Shown here: positions 1 to 8,422 of the stretch, piece by piece | Layout of the letters: each line of letters starts with the position of its first letter | Position numbering within the stretch: position 1 is the first letter of the stretch | Assembly: GCF_937958535.1 (NCBI RefSeq) | Contig: NZ_CALGNQ010000243.1 | Span: 1 to 64,000, forward strand | DNA from: an uncultured Georgenia sp. | GTDB taxonomy: Bacteria; Actinomycetota; Actinomycetes; Actinomycetales; Actinomycetaceae | Length of the DNA: 64,000 nt | Reading direction: 5' to 3' | Translations under genes and position numbers: made by a program | Notes under the pieces: generated by a model | Told to the model about the DNA's origin: nothing | What the model saw: the letters and a program-made list of their open reading frames with translations, nothing else | The model's database searches: none

Positions 1-994
<994 letters not shown>

Positions 995-1016
995 TCACTG
1001 GTTCGGCCCGGAGCTT

Positions 1017-1043
1017 CTGTCACTCTCGATGGGAGAGTGCTAA
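1017..1043 (-). promoter_or_regulatory. CIRCE operator (HrcA site), proximal copy
   Basis: Inverted repeat CTGTCACTC - 9 bases - GAGTGCTAA. The right arm is a perfect match to the CIRCE consensus; the left arm matches at 6 of 9 positions including the CACTC core. It sits upstream of groEL and is the promoter-proximal of two copies. Confidence 0.85.
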
Positions 1044-1051
1044 TCGGAATC

Positions 1052-1078
1052 TTGGCACTCCCGACCGGAGAGTGCAAG
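1052..1078 (-). promoter_or_regulatory. CIRCE operator (HrcA site), distal copy
   Basis: TTGGCACTC - 9 bases - GAGTGCAAG, with the CIRCE-typical 9-base spacer. Arms match the TTAGCACTC/GAGTGCTAA consensus at 8/9 and 7/9. On the minus strand a possible -35 TTGCAC starts inside this operator, 17 bases before CAAGAT, so HrcA bound here would block RNA polymerase; that promoter assignment is inferred. Confidence 0.88.
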
Positions 1079-1122
1079 CAGCAGGAGCGGCCGGACCCGG
1101 CCCGGGACGCTGCCGACCTCAG

Positions 1123-1157
1123 GTCGGGCCAGCGGTCGCGGGGACCGCTGGCCCGAC
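1123..1157 (-). terminator. Hairpin terminator after the LytR_C gene
   Basis: Perfect 15-bp stem (arms 1123-1137 and 1143-1157, GTCGGGCCAGCGGTC) with a 5-base loop, about 100 bases past the LytR_C stop and just before the groEL promoter. There is no T-run, as is common in high-GC actinobacteria. It probably insulates groEL from the upstream operon. Confidence 0.75.
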
Positions 1158-1257
1158 TTCCCCACGGCGCTGTGGAGGACGCCCCCACCATAGGTGTGAG
1201 GTGCCTCACGGGTCAACGGTCGATCTGCGACCAGGTCAAACGCAGCCTCAGGCTTGG

Positions 1258-1863
1258 TCAACTCTCGGTGTAGTCCGCCCGCAGCACGATGGCGATCTCG
1301 ACGTTCCGGGTGGCCGAGGGCGCCTCGACGAGGTTGTCGATGCCGATGAGCTCACCGATCGCCTCCGCGGTGGGCGCGAGGTCGGCGTTGCGGTAGTAGA
1401 GCGTCGTGACGTCCGGGGCGGCCGCGCCGTAGTCGGCGGCGCCGACGGTGGTGAAGCCGGCGTCGGTGAGCTCCGCGGCGACCTCGGCGGCCAGTCCCCC
1501 GACCCCGGCGCCGTTGAGCACGGAGATCGACGTCTCGAGGACCACGTCCTCGCCGAGGCCCGGCTCGGTGGTCTCCTCCTCCGGGTCCTCCTCGGGGGTG
1601 GTCTCCTCGGCGGTCGCGTCCGGGGCCGTCGGTTCCTCGCTGGGCTCGGCGGTCGCGGCCGGGCCGGTGGGCGCTGCCTCGGGGTCGCCGTCGCCGCCGC
1701 CGCCCAGCAGGCTCACCGCACCCCAGGCGAGGAGCGGGACGATGACGATGACGGCGATGAAGGGGGCGAGGGCACGCAGCAGCGACTGGGGCGCGCGGTG
1801 GACGCCTTCCGGCCCGCGCTGACGCGCGGCGACGTCGAACTCGTCCTCGGGGTACTGGCTCAC
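1258..1863 (-). CDS. LytR_C domain membrane-anchored protein
   Basis: 201 residues. A short cytoplasmic N-terminus is followed by one membrane segment at about residues 33-56 ([20 protein letters not shown]), an acidic Glu/Thr/Pro-rich linker (about 60-105), and a C-terminal LytR_C domain (about 108-198, starting [21 protein letters not shown] and ending [10 protein letters not shown]). This domain occurs at the end of LytR-CpsA-Psr cell-wall ligases, but here it stands alone without the catalytic LCP domain, so a wall-binding or regulatory role outside the membrane is the most that can be inferred. The GTG start is preceded by a TAACCT -10 hexamer seven bases upstream, suggesting a leaderless transcript. 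The DUF3263 gene lies just upstream on the same strand. Confidence 0.85.
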   Translation of the reverse strand: MSQYPEDEFDVAARQRGPEGVHRAPQSLLRALAPFIAVIVIVPLLAWGAVSLLGGGGDGDPEAAPTGPAATAEPSEEPTAPDATAEETTPEEDPEEETTEPGLGEDVVLETSISVLNGAGVGGLAAEVAAELTDAGFTTVGAADYGAAAPDVTTLYYRNADLAPTAEAIGELIGIDNLVEAPSATRNVEIAIVLRADYTES

Positions 1864-1870
1864 GTCGAGC

Positions 1871-1876
1871 AGGTTA
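1871..1876 (-). promoter_or_regulatory. -10 TAACCT, leaderless start of LytR_C gene
   Basis: TAACCT on the minus strand ends 7 bases before the GTG start at 1863; no ribosome-binding site fits between them, so transcription should start at or next to the start codon. Confidence 0.6.
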
Positions 1877-1908
1877 TCCGTTCGGGTGACCCGGCAGCGC
1901 CGGTCCGC

Positions 1909-2190
1909 TCAGCGAGGGCTGCTCAGCCGCCGGCCGGACCGCTCCCGCTGGCGGGCGTCGCGCATCCGCCGCAGCCGCTTGACGAGCATGGGGTCGGCCG
2001 CGAGCGCCGCCTCGGTGTCGATGAGGGAGTTGAGCACCTGGTAGTAGCGTGTCGCGCTCATCCCGAAGAGCTCGCGGATCGCCGTCTCCTTGGCGCCGCC
2101 GTACTTCCACCACTGACGCTCGAAGGCGAGGATCTCGCGCTCGGTGTCCCCGAGCACGGCCTGCGGGCCCAGCGCGTGAGCGGTGTCCAT
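1909..2190 (-). CDS. DUF3263 domain protein
   Basis: 93 residues, soluble and basic at the C-terminus. The core (about 14-75: [22 protein letters not shown], then [25 protein letters not shown]) is the DUF3263 signature and resembles a small helix-turn-helix: an acidic helix, a WW aromatic pair, then a [11 protein letters not shown] recognition-like helix. DUF3263 proteins are restricted to actinobacteria and nearly always precede a LytR_C gene, as here. Function unknown; DNA binding is an inference. ATG start with an AGGAGGAGGGG ribosome-binding site; TAGCAT at 2227-2232 is a plausible -10. Confidence 0.9.
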   Translation of the reverse strand: MDTAHALGPQAVLGDTEREILAFERQWWKYGGAKETAIRELFGMSATRYYQVLNSLIDTEAALAADPMLVKRLRRMRDARQRERSGRRLSSPR

Positions 2191-2285
2191 GTCCCCTCCT
2201 CCTGCCGGCGCGTGACGACCTGGCCCATGCTACGGGGCGAACCACACCGGTGTCATTCTGCGCGCCGTCGCGTCGCGGCGCGGGT

Positions 2286-2291
2286 TACCCT
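2286..2291 (+). promoter_or_regulatory. -10 TACCCT, leaderless start of ung
   Basis: TACCCT ends 7 bases before the GTG at 2299; no Shine-Dalgarno sequence is present. Confidence 0.6.
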
Positions 2292-2298
2292 GGCCGCC

Positions 2299-2970
2299 GT
2301 GACTCCGCTGGATGAGCTCGTCGACCCTGGCTGGGCCCGTGCCCTGGCACCCGTGGAGCACCAGATCCGCGCCATGGGTGACTTCCTGCGCGGTGAGATC
2401 GCCGCCCGGCGGGGCTACCTGCCGCGCGGGACGGACGTGCTGCGGGCCTTCACCCGCCCGTTCGAGGACGTCCGCGTCATCATCGTCGGCCAGGACCCCT
2501 ACCCCACGCCCGGCCACCCGATGGGCCTGTCCTTCTCCGTCCAGCCGGACGTGCGCCCCTTCCCGCGCAGCCTGGTCAACATCTTCCGCGAGCTCGTCGA
2601 CGACGTCGGCACCCACCCGCCCTCGACGGGCGACCTCACCCCGTGGGCCGAGGACGGCGTGCTCCTGCTCAACAGGGTTCTCACCGTGACCCCGGGGCGG
2701 CCCGGCTCGCACCGGGGCAAGGGCTGGGAGGCGGTGACCGAGCACGCCATCCGGGCGCTCGTGGAGCGCGGCGGCCCGCTCGTGGCGATCCTGTGGGGCA
2801 ACCAGGCGCAGACCCTGCGCCCGCTGCTCGGCGACGTCCCGGTGGTGGCCTCGCCGCACCCCAGTCCGCTGTCGGCCTCCCGCGGGTTCTTCGGCTCGCG
2901 CCCGTTCTCCCGCGCCAACGCGCTGCTCGCGGAGCAGGGCGGCAGGCCGGTGCGGTGGGCGCTGCCCTGA
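2299..2970 (+). CDS. ung: Uracil-DNA glycosylase (family 1)
   Basis: Removes uracil from DNA to begin base-excision repair. 223 residues, normal for family 1 UDG. The water-activating motif GQDPYP is at 64-69 (Asp66, Tyr68), the uracil pocket [12 protein letters not shown] is at about 120, and the DNA-intercalating loop [21 protein letters not shown] lies near the C-terminus with the catalytic His. The GTG start was chosen because homology begins there ([12 protein letters not shown]) and because a TACCCT -10 hexamer lies just before it; the reading frame stays open far upstream but that part is non-homologous. Monocistronic, divergent from the DUF3263 gene. Confidence 0.96.
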   Translation: MTPLDELVDPGWARALAPVEHQIRAMGDFLRGEIAARRGYLPRGTDVLRAFTRPFEDVRVIIVGQDPYPTPGHPMGLSFSVQPDVRPFPRSLVNIFRELVDDVGTHPPSTGDLTPWAEDGVLLLNRVLTVTPGRPGSHRGKGWEAVTEHAIRALVERGGPLVAILWGNQAQTLRPLLGDVPVVASPHPSPLSASRGFFGSRPFSRANALLAEQGGRPVRWALP

Positions 2971-3199
2971 CGCGCCGCCGCCCAGCCGGTCGTCCCGACA
3001 CGACCGCTCCCCCTCCCCCGGCTCCCCGGACCTTCCCGCCCGGTGGGTCGTCCCTTCCGCTCAGCCGGCCCTGCGCGGCGGGACGAACGGCAATCGAGAA
3101 GACCGAGCCACGGCAAGGACGCCGGCCGGGGAGGGCGTGTCCTCGTGGGGCGCCGGCCAGCGGGGTGTTGGCGGGCGGGACGGCTGGCAGGATCGACGC

Positions 3200-4015
3200 G
3201 TGACCACGAACCTGACGTCCGACGTGCCCCCGTGGGGCCGCTACGTCGCGATCGGCGACTCCCTGACCGAGGGCATGGTCGACCCGGACCCGACGGACCC
3301 CGAACGCCAGCGCGGCTGGGCCGACCTGCTCGCCGCGACCCTGTCACGCCGCCGCCTGGCCGCGGGCGAGGCACCGCTGGAGTACGCGAACCTCGCGGTC
3401 CGCGGCCGGCTCCTCGGGCAGATCCTCACCGAGCAGCTACCGGTCGCGCGCGGCCTGCGCCCGGACCTCGTCTCGCTCATCGGGGGCGGCAACGACATCC
3501 TGCGGCCGGGCTCGGACGTGGAGCGGCTGCTCGGGCTCCTCGAGGACGCCGTCGCCACGCTGCGTGCCGAGGGGGTCACGGTGCTCATGGGCACCGGCTT
3601 CGACCCGGCCGGCTCGCCGGTGGTCCGTCTCACCCGCAGCAAGGTCGCGCTGTTCAACGCCGGGGTGTGGTCGATCGCCCACCGGCACGGCGCGCACGTG
3701 CTCGACGCCTGGGGGATGCGGTCGCTGCGCGACTGGCGGATGTGGGCCGAGGACCGGATCCACCTCTCGACGGCGGGCCACGAGCGGGCGGCCCAGGCGG
3801 CTCTCGTCGGCCTGGGCCTGGCGCCCGACGACCCGGCGTGGGACGACCCGCTCACCCCGCTGCCGCCCGCGGCCCGTGCGGAGCGGTGGCGGGAGAACCT
3901 GCGCTGGGCGCGCACCTATGCCTACCCGTGGGTGCAGCGCCGCCTGCGCCGGCAGTCCTCCGGTGACCTGCGGCGGGCGAAGTACCCGCAGCCGGTGGTG
4001 CTCGAGCCGCGGTAG
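3200..4015 (+). CDS. SGNH/GDSL hydrolase family protein
   Basis: 271 residues, soluble, no signal peptide. SGNH blocks are all visible: GDSLTEG (block I, nucleophile Ser), a central Gly in NLAVRGRL (block II), GGGND (block III) and DRIHLSTAGH (block V, Asp and His of the triad). The family hydrolyses esters or thioesters of lipids and carbohydrates; the substrate cannot be told from sequence. The C-terminal 50 residues are Arg/Trp-rich and typical of the actinobacterial subgroup. The GTG start at 3200 follows CAGGAT (weak -10) by six bases. Convergent with the chemotaxis operon; its TAG stop lies in a palindrome shared with the neighbour's stop. Confidence 0.9.
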   Translation: MTTNLTSDVPPWGRYVAIGDSLTEGMVDPDPTDPERQRGWADLLAATLSRRRLAAGEAPLEYANLAVRGRLLGQILTEQLPVARGLRPDLVSLIGGGNDILRPGSDVERLLGLLEDAVATLRAEGVTVLMGTGFDPAGSPVVRLTRSKVALFNAGVWSIAHRHGAHVLDAWGMRSLRDWRMWAEDRIHLSTAGHERAAQAALVGLGLAPDDPAWDDPLTPLPPAARAERWRENLRWARTYAYPWVQRRLRRQSSGDLRRAKYPQPVVLEPR

Positions 4016-4025
4016 CGGCTACCGC
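4009..4025. repeat. Palindrome spanning two convergent stop codons
   Basis: GCGGTAGC-G-GCTACCGC, a perfect 8-bp inverted repeat. The left arm contains the TAG stop of the SGNH gene (4013-4015) and the right arm the TAG stop of the opposing chemotaxis gene (4021-4019). It may act as a weak two-way terminator. Confidence 0.6.
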
Positions 4026-4507
4026 AGGACGATGGACAGCAGCCCGGTCGCGTAGCCCTGGACGTCCACGGCCACGTCGAGCCGCGGGCCGTAGCTGCGC
4101 AACCAGCCGGCGACGTCGGCGGGGAGCGGGCCGGTGCCGGAGTCGTGGACCGTGTCGAGCCGCAGGTGGGGCGCGTTGCCGACGTTGAACAGCGAGGACA
4201 GGACGTTGAGCACCTCGGACGTGTTCTCCAGGAGGTGCTCGGGCAGCGGGCCCGGCCCGACGGCGGCCAGCGCCGTCCGTGCCGGGATGAGCGCGATGGC
4301 GCCGCCGAGGGCGGCCGCGAGCGTGGTGTCGAGGGCGACGAGCGCCTCGCCGCGGAGGAACTGGGTGACGTAGACACCGACGACGACGCCCGGCTCGGTG
4401 GCCGGGGTGACGGACTCGTCCGCGACGGAGACCTCGCAGTCGCGGCCGACGAGCATGGTGAGGAGGTCGCGGACCTCCTTGAGCGGGGGGATCGGTGTGG
4501 TGCTCAT
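4019..4507 (-). CDS. CheC/CheX-like chemotaxis phosphatase family protein
   Basis: 162 residues. The central helix LLENTSEVLNVLSSLFN contains an E-x-x-N pair (Glu-Val-Leu-Asn) like the CheC/CheX/FliY phosphatase active site, followed by beta strands (PHLRLDTVH and RLDVAVDVQGY). By family this would speed loss of phosphate from a CheY-type regulator, which is encoded directly upstream with an ATGA overlap. Assignment to this family is by motif and context; sequence similarity to classic CheC is modest. Last gene of a three-gene operon divergent from flgK. Confidence 0.65.
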   Translation of the reverse strand: MSTTPIPPLKEVRDLLTMLVGRDCEVSVADESVTPATEPGVVVGVYVTQFLRGEALVALDTTLAAALGGAIALIPARTALAAVGPGPLPEHLLENTSEVLNVLSSLFNVGNAPHLRLDTVHDSGTGPLPADVAGWLRSYGPRLDVAVDVQGYATGLLSIVLR

Positions 4508-4872
4508 GCGAGGAAGGGGTCGATGGTCGAGCGGAAGACGTCGGGCGTGAAGGGTTTGGCGATGAGGAACAGCGCGCCCTCGCGGGCGGCGAGCTCCCGC
4601 ATCTGCGGCGAGCCCTCCGAGGTGACGAAGCCGAGCGGGACGTCGGGCGCCGCCACGGTGAGCCGCCGCAGCAGGTCGATGCCGCTCATCTCGGGCATGT
4701 TCCAGTCCGACAGCACGAGGTCCGGCTGCTGGGCGAGGGCCAGCTCCAGGGCCTCGGCGCCGTTGCTCGCCTCGGTGACCTCCCAGTCGCCGTAGCCCGC
4801 CTGGCGCAGCGTGCGGATGACGATCTGACGCATCACCCGGCTGTCGTCGACGACGATGACTCGCAGACTCAC
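4504..4872 (-). CDS. cheY: CheY-like single-domain response regulator
   Basis: 122 residues, a bare receiver domain. Acidic pocket Asp9-Asp10, phospho-acceptor Asp56 (LVLSDWNMPEMSG), Thr84 (FVTSEG) and Lys106 (IAKPFTP) are all intact, and the DWNMP surround is the chemotaxis CheY type. It should bind a flagellar switch protein when phosphorylated. It overlaps the upstream CheX-like gene (GTGA) and the downstream CheC-like gene (ATGA), so the three are translationally coupled. No CheA kinase is in the window. The GTG start is the only one giving the canonical beta-1 strand VIVVDDS. Confidence 0.93.
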   Translation of the reverse strand: MSLRVIVVDDSRVMRQIVIRTLRQAGYGDWEVTEASNGAEALELALAQQPDLVLSDWNMPEMSGIDLLRRLTVAAPDVPLGFVTSEGSPQMRELAAREGALFLIAKPFTPDVFRSTIDPFLA

Positions 4873-5336
4873 GGGGTCTGCTCCTTTCCCTCGGGGTCGA
4901 GCTGCCACATGGAGATGACGACGGGCCGGTCGCGCCACCGCAGCCGCCGCTCCCACGCCCGCCGGCCTGCGGTCTCGACGGGGCCGCGGGCGACCACCGG
5001 CACGGTGAGGGCGGCGGACCGGGCCACCAGCCCCTTGAGGTTGCCGCCGATGACGTTGGCCATCTCGCCCAGGGCGTCCTCGGCGTCCTCGCTCGTGACG
5101 GCCTCGTCGGGGGCCAGGGCGAGCAGCGCGCGGGCGATGTCGGCCGCGGTGCCGCGGTCGGTCGTCACCGTGGCGCGCAGCGGGTGTGCACAGGTGATGT
5201 CGACCCAGGCGTGCACCGGCTCGGTGAGGTCGACGCCCGCGCCGCCCCACTCGGCGACGTGGCCCGGCTCGCCGTCGACGAGCGCGGCGAACAGGTCGCG
5301 GGCGATGTCGAGGACGTGCTCGGCCGCGGTGGTCAT
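4869..5336 (-). CDS. cheX: CheX-like chemotaxis phosphatase
   Basis: 155 residues. The motif EDALGEMANVIGGNLKGLV has the CheX active-site pair (Glu and Asn of E-x-x-N) and the conserved GGNLKG turn. N-terminal part (about 1-90) has alternating strands and helices of the CheX fold; the C-terminal 30 residues are a charged tail. Expected to dephosphorylate CheY-P. First gene of the operon; ATG at 5336, 49 bases from the divergent flgK start. Confidence 0.8.
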   Translation of the reverse strand: MTTAAEHVLDIARDLFAALVDGEPGHVAEWGGAGVDLTEPVHAWVDITCAHPLRATVTTDRGTAADIARALLALAPDEAVTSEDAEDALGEMANVIGGNLKGLVARSAALTVPVVARGPVETAGRRAWERRLRWRDRPVVISMWQLDPEGKEQTP

Positions 5337-5384
5337 GCTGACTCTCCTCCCCCCGCCTGATCGACGAGTCCCTCTAGAGGTCAC

Positions 5385-6800
5385 ATGAGCTCCTTCGCCG
5401 CGCTCAACGGCGCCTACACCTCGCTCACTGCGCAGCGCATCGCGCTCGAGGTGACCAGCCAGAACATCTCGAACGTCAACACCCCCGGCTACACCCGCCA
5501 GCGCGCGAGCCTGGCCGCGATCGGCAGCCCCGCCTCCACCCTGTTCGGGAGCAGCGCCACCCGCGCCACGGGCGTCACCGTCGCCTCGGTGGACCGACTC
5601 ACCGACGCGTTCCTCGAGACCCGGCTGCGCACCCAGACGTCGGCGGCCGCCCGGCTCACCGCCGTCGCCGAGTCCTGGAGCCTGCTCGAGACCACCGTCG
5701 CCGAGCCGAGCGAGAACGGGCTGGCGGCCGGGCTCGACACCTTCTTCAACGCCTGGCACGACGTCGCCAACCGTCCCGACGACGGCGCGGCCAAGGCGGT
5801 CCTCCTCGGGGACGCCGCCTCCCTCGCCGCCGACATCACCGCCGGGTACCGCGCCGCCGAGCAGCAGTGGGACGCCACCCGCACCCAGGTCGACGCGCTG
5901 GCGCAGGACGTCAGCACGACCGCGGCCGCCGTGGCCGACCTCAACGCCCGCATCCGCGACGCGCTCAACGCCGGCGAGCCGGTCAACTCCCTCCTCGACG
6001 AGCGGGGCCTCCTCGTCTCCGACCTGGCCCACCTCGTGGGCGGCGAGGTGCGCGAACGCCCCGACGGCACCGTCGACGTCCTCGTCGGGGGCAGCGCGCT
6101 GGTCGAGGGCGGCCGCGCGAATGCCGTCGCCGTCCACGGCAGCCCGAGCATGACCGACCTCGGCACCACGCCCCCGGCTGGCTGGGGCACCGCCGAGGGG
6201 CCGGTCCGCCTCGTGTGGGCGGACTCCGGGGCCCCGGCCGCGGCGACCGGTGGCCGACTCACCGGCCTTGTCGAGGTCCTCGCCCCCGCGGACCAGAGCG
6301 GCCCCCTCGCCGGGCTGGCCCGGTCCTACGACACGCTCGCCACGACATTGGCCGGTGAGGTCAACACGCTGCACGCCTCGCTGCCCGGCGCCGACGGCAC
6401 CCACCGCGACTTCTTCACCCTCGACGCCGCCCGCCCGGCGCTCAGCCTCGAGGTCGCCCTGACCCACGTCGACCAGGTCACCACCGGCAACCCCGGGGAG
6501 GTGGACGGGTCGCTGGCTGCCCGGATCGCCGAACTGAGCGACACCCGCACCGCCTGGGCGAGCACCGTGGTCGACCTCGGGGTGAACACCCGCACCGCGG
6601 TCCGCCGGGCCGAGGCCGCCGAGGGCACCCGCGCCACCGCCGAGGCGCAGCTGCTCTCCCAGACCGCCGTGGACCTCGACGAGGAGAGCGTCAACCTCGT
6701 CATGTACCAGCGGGCCTACGAGGCGGCCGCCCGCGTGCTCACAACCGTCGACGAGATGCTCGATACGCTGATCAACCGCACCGGCGTGGTGGGAAGGTAG
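5385..6800 (+). CDS. flgK: Flagellar hook-associated protein 1 FlgK
   Basis: 471 residues. Forms the junction between hook and filament. The N-terminal D0/D1 coil (SSFAALNGAYTSLTAQRIAL, then NISNVNTPGYTRQR, residues about 1-45) and the C-terminal coil (SVNLVMYQRAYEAAARVLTTVDEM, about 435-460) are the family hallmarks; these exported proteins have no cleaved signal. FlgK pairs with FlgL, encoded seven bases downstream. ATG start with a weak GAGG-type ribosome-binding site. Confidence 0.96.
   Translation: MSSFAALNGAYTSLTAQRIALEVTSQNISNVNTPGYTRQRASLAAIGSPASTLFGSSATRATGVTVASVDRLTDAFLETRLRTQTSAAARLTAVAESWSLLETTVAEPSENGLAAGLDTFFNAWHDVANRPDDGAAKAVLLGDAASLAADITAGYRAAEQQWDATRTQVDALAQDVSTTAAAVADLNARIRDALNAGEPVNSLLDERGLLVSDLAHLVGGEVRERPDGTVDVLVGGSALVEGGRANAVAVHGSPSMTDLGTTPPAGWGTAEGPVRLVWADSGAPAAATGGRLTGLVEVLAPADQSGPLAGLARSYDTLATTLAGEVNTLHASLPGADGTHRDFFTLDAARPALSLEVALTHVDQVTTGNPGEVDGSLAARIAELSDTRTAWASTVVDLGVNTRTAVRRAEAAEGTRATAEAQLLSQTAVDLDEESVNLVMYQRAYEAAARVLTTVDEMLDTLINRTGVVGR
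6791..6797 (+). promoter_or_regulatory. Ribosome-binding site that fixes the flgL start
   Basis: GGGAAGG overlaps the last codons of flgK and lies 10 bases before the ATA at 6808. It supports initiation there rather than at the ATG at 6880, which has no such sequence before it. Confidence 0.6.
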
Positions 6801-6807
6801 TCAACCG

Positions 6808-7752
6808 ATAATCGGACGAGTCACCCAGCTGGGGCTCCAGCGCTCCTCCCTCGCGCACCTCCAGCAGAACCTGGGCGCGATGGCCAAGCTCCAGGAGCGG
6901 CTGACGAGCGGCAAGGTGCTGACGAGACCCTCCGACGACCCGGCCGCGACGGTCGACGCCATGCAGGTGCGGGCCGACCAGCGCGCCACCGCGCAGTACG
7001 CCCGCAACGCGGCCGACGGCGACGCCTGGCTCACCACGGTCGACAGCGCGCTGGGCGACGTGCTCAGCGACCTGCGCCGGGCCCGGGACCTCACCGTGCG
7101 GGGCGCCAGCTCCGGGGCCCTCGGCCCGAGCGCCCGCGCGGCGATCGCCGCCGAGCTGCGGGCCACGGCCGACAGCCTCCTCGAGACGGCGAACACCAGC
7201 TACCTCGGCCGGTCCGTCTTCGCCGGCACCTCCGCCCAGGCGGCCTTCGTCCGCGGTCCGGAGGGCACCGTGACGTTCACCGGACGCGAAGGTGCGGAGG
7301 TGCTGCGCCGCGTCTCGGACACGACGCAGGTGCGGGTCGACTCCGCGGGGTCGGAGGTCTTCGGGGTCGACGTCGTCGACGCCGACGGCGCGCTGGCCCG
7401 GGACGCGAGCGGCACCCCGGTCGGGATGTCGGTGTTCTCCCTGCTCGGGGAGATCGCCACCCGGCTGGAGGCCGGGGAGGACGTCGGCGGCTTCCTCTCC
7501 GACATCGACGAGCGTCTCGAGGCGGTGCTCGCGGAGGTCGGCAGCGTCGGGGCCCGGCACAAGCTGGTCCTCCAGGCGCAGGACGCCCTCGCCTCCCGGG
7601 AGATCACCCTGGCCGGGCGGCTCTCCGCCGTCGAGGACGTCGACCTGGCCGAGACCATCGTGGAGTTGCAGCTCCAGGAGGTCGCCTACCAGGCGGCGCT
7701 CGGCGCGACGAGCCGGGTGCTGCAGCCGAGCCTGCTGGACTTCCTGCGATGA
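6808..7752 (+). CDS. flgL: Flagellar hook-associated protein 3 FlgL, apparent ATA start
   Basis: 314 residues if begun at ATA 6808. The expected N-terminus IGRVTQLGLQRSSLAHLQQN is encoded directly after this ATA, and GGGAAGG stands 10 bases upstream. In this frame there is a TGA at 6769-6771, and no ATG, GTG or TTG occurs before ATG 6880; only CTG at 6829 and 6871. Starting at 6880 would delete 24 residues of the D0 export/assembly helix. Flagellin-type D1 coil (LQERLTSGKVLTRPSDDPAA) and C-terminal coil (LAETIVELQLQEVAYQAAL) are normal, and the frame is intact, so the gene looks functional. The alternatives are a real AUA/AUC start or a point error. The stop overlaps the fliW start (ATGA). 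Confidence 0.88.
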   Translation: MIGRVTQLGLQRSSLAHLQQNLGAMAKLQERLTSGKVLTRPSDDPAATVDAMQVRADQRATAQYARNAADGDAWLTTVDSALGDVLSDLRRARDLTVRGASSGALGPSARAAIAAELRATADSLLETANTSYLGRSVFAGTSAQAAFVRGPEGTVTFTGREGAEVLRRVSDTTQVRVDSAGSEVFGVDVVDADGALARDASGTPVGMSVFSLLGEIATRLEAGEDVGGFLSDIDERLEAVLAEVGSVGARHKLVLQAQDALASREITLAGRLSAVEDVDLAETIVELQLQEVAYQAALGATSRVLQPSLLDFLR

Positions 7753-8129
7753 GCGGCGCCGTGACCGAGTCGGTCCTTCATTTCGTCAGCCCGCCGCCCG
7801 GGTTGGAGCCTCACACCGCGTTCGCCCTCGCCGGTGTCACGCCCGAGCTCTACACGCTGCGTGCGGTCGAGGCGAGCGACCTGCGGCTCTTCCTGCTCGA
7901 CCCGCGCCCCTTCTTCCCGGACTACAGCCCGGACGTGCCCGCCGAGGTGCTCGACGAGATCGGCACCACCGACCCGGCGGTGCTCGTCGTCGTCCGGCCG
8001 GGCGACACGGGGGACGAGGCCTCGGCGAACCTCCTCGCGCCGGTGCTGGTCAACCTCGAGACCGGTGCCGCGGTGCAGGTGATCCTCGAGGGGAGCGGGC
8101 TGCCGCTGCGCGCGCCCCTCGGGCAGTGA
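7749..8129 (+). CDS. fliW: Flagellar assembly factor FliW
   Basis: 126 residues, compact beta-barrel family. Features LFLLDPRPFFPDYSPDVP and the C-terminal ANLLAPVLVNLETGAAVQVIL, which is the FliW consensus. In other bacteria FliW binds flagellin and the translational repressor CsrA, linking flagellin level to its own synthesis. CsrA is normally encoded next door but no csrA is seen here. Translationally coupled to flgL by a 4-base overlap. Confidence 0.92.
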   Translation: MSGAVTESVLHFVSPPPGLEPHTAFALAGVTPELYTLRAVEASDLRLFLLDPRPFFPDYSPDVPAEVLDEIGTTDPAVLVVVRPGDTGDEASANLLAPVLVNLETGAAVQVILEGSGLPLRAPLGQ

Positions 8130-8422
8130 GCTGACGGAGGGGCCGTCCCCTGCGCGCCGGAACGGGCATGGCCGACGGAGAGGAGGGCCACACCCGATGC
8201 GCCTCGGGCGGGCAGGGAGACACCGGAGGGAAGGTCCCCTGCGCCCGCCGCAGGCCGCGCGCCGACAGGGGCCGGAGGCTGCCGCTGCGCACATCCGCGG
8301 ACCGGGGGTGACCACGACACCGGTCGGTCGTGCCCGGCTCGGGCTACCCTCGTGGAGGTCTGACCTCCACTCCGACGCCGCACCTCCATCCGGCGGCGCC
8401 CCTGTCACGGGAAGGGCAGCTG
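8130..8422 (+). other. fliW-flgN gap with a perfect dyad; no gene seen
   Basis: 293 bases with no supported gene. Contents: two imperfect copies of a GTCCCCTGCGC-type segment (near 8147 and 8236), a TACCCT hexamer near 8345-8350, and a 17-base dyad at 8353-8369. This is probably the promoter region of a separate flgN transcript. Confidence 0.5.
8353..8369. promoter_or_regulatory. Perfect 8-bp dyad (possible operator) before flgN
   Basis: TGGAGGTC-T-GACCTCCA, perfect inverted repeat with a one-base centre, just downstream of TACCCT and 54 bases before the flgN start. The tight spacing suggests a dimeric regulator site rather than a hairpin; which regulator is unknown. Confidence 0.4.

Noticed and set aside
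6803..6815. Flagellar-sigma promoter (CCGATAA) inside the start of flgL
   Set aside because: There is no TAAA-type -35 at the right distance, and a promoter there would start transcripts inside flgL.
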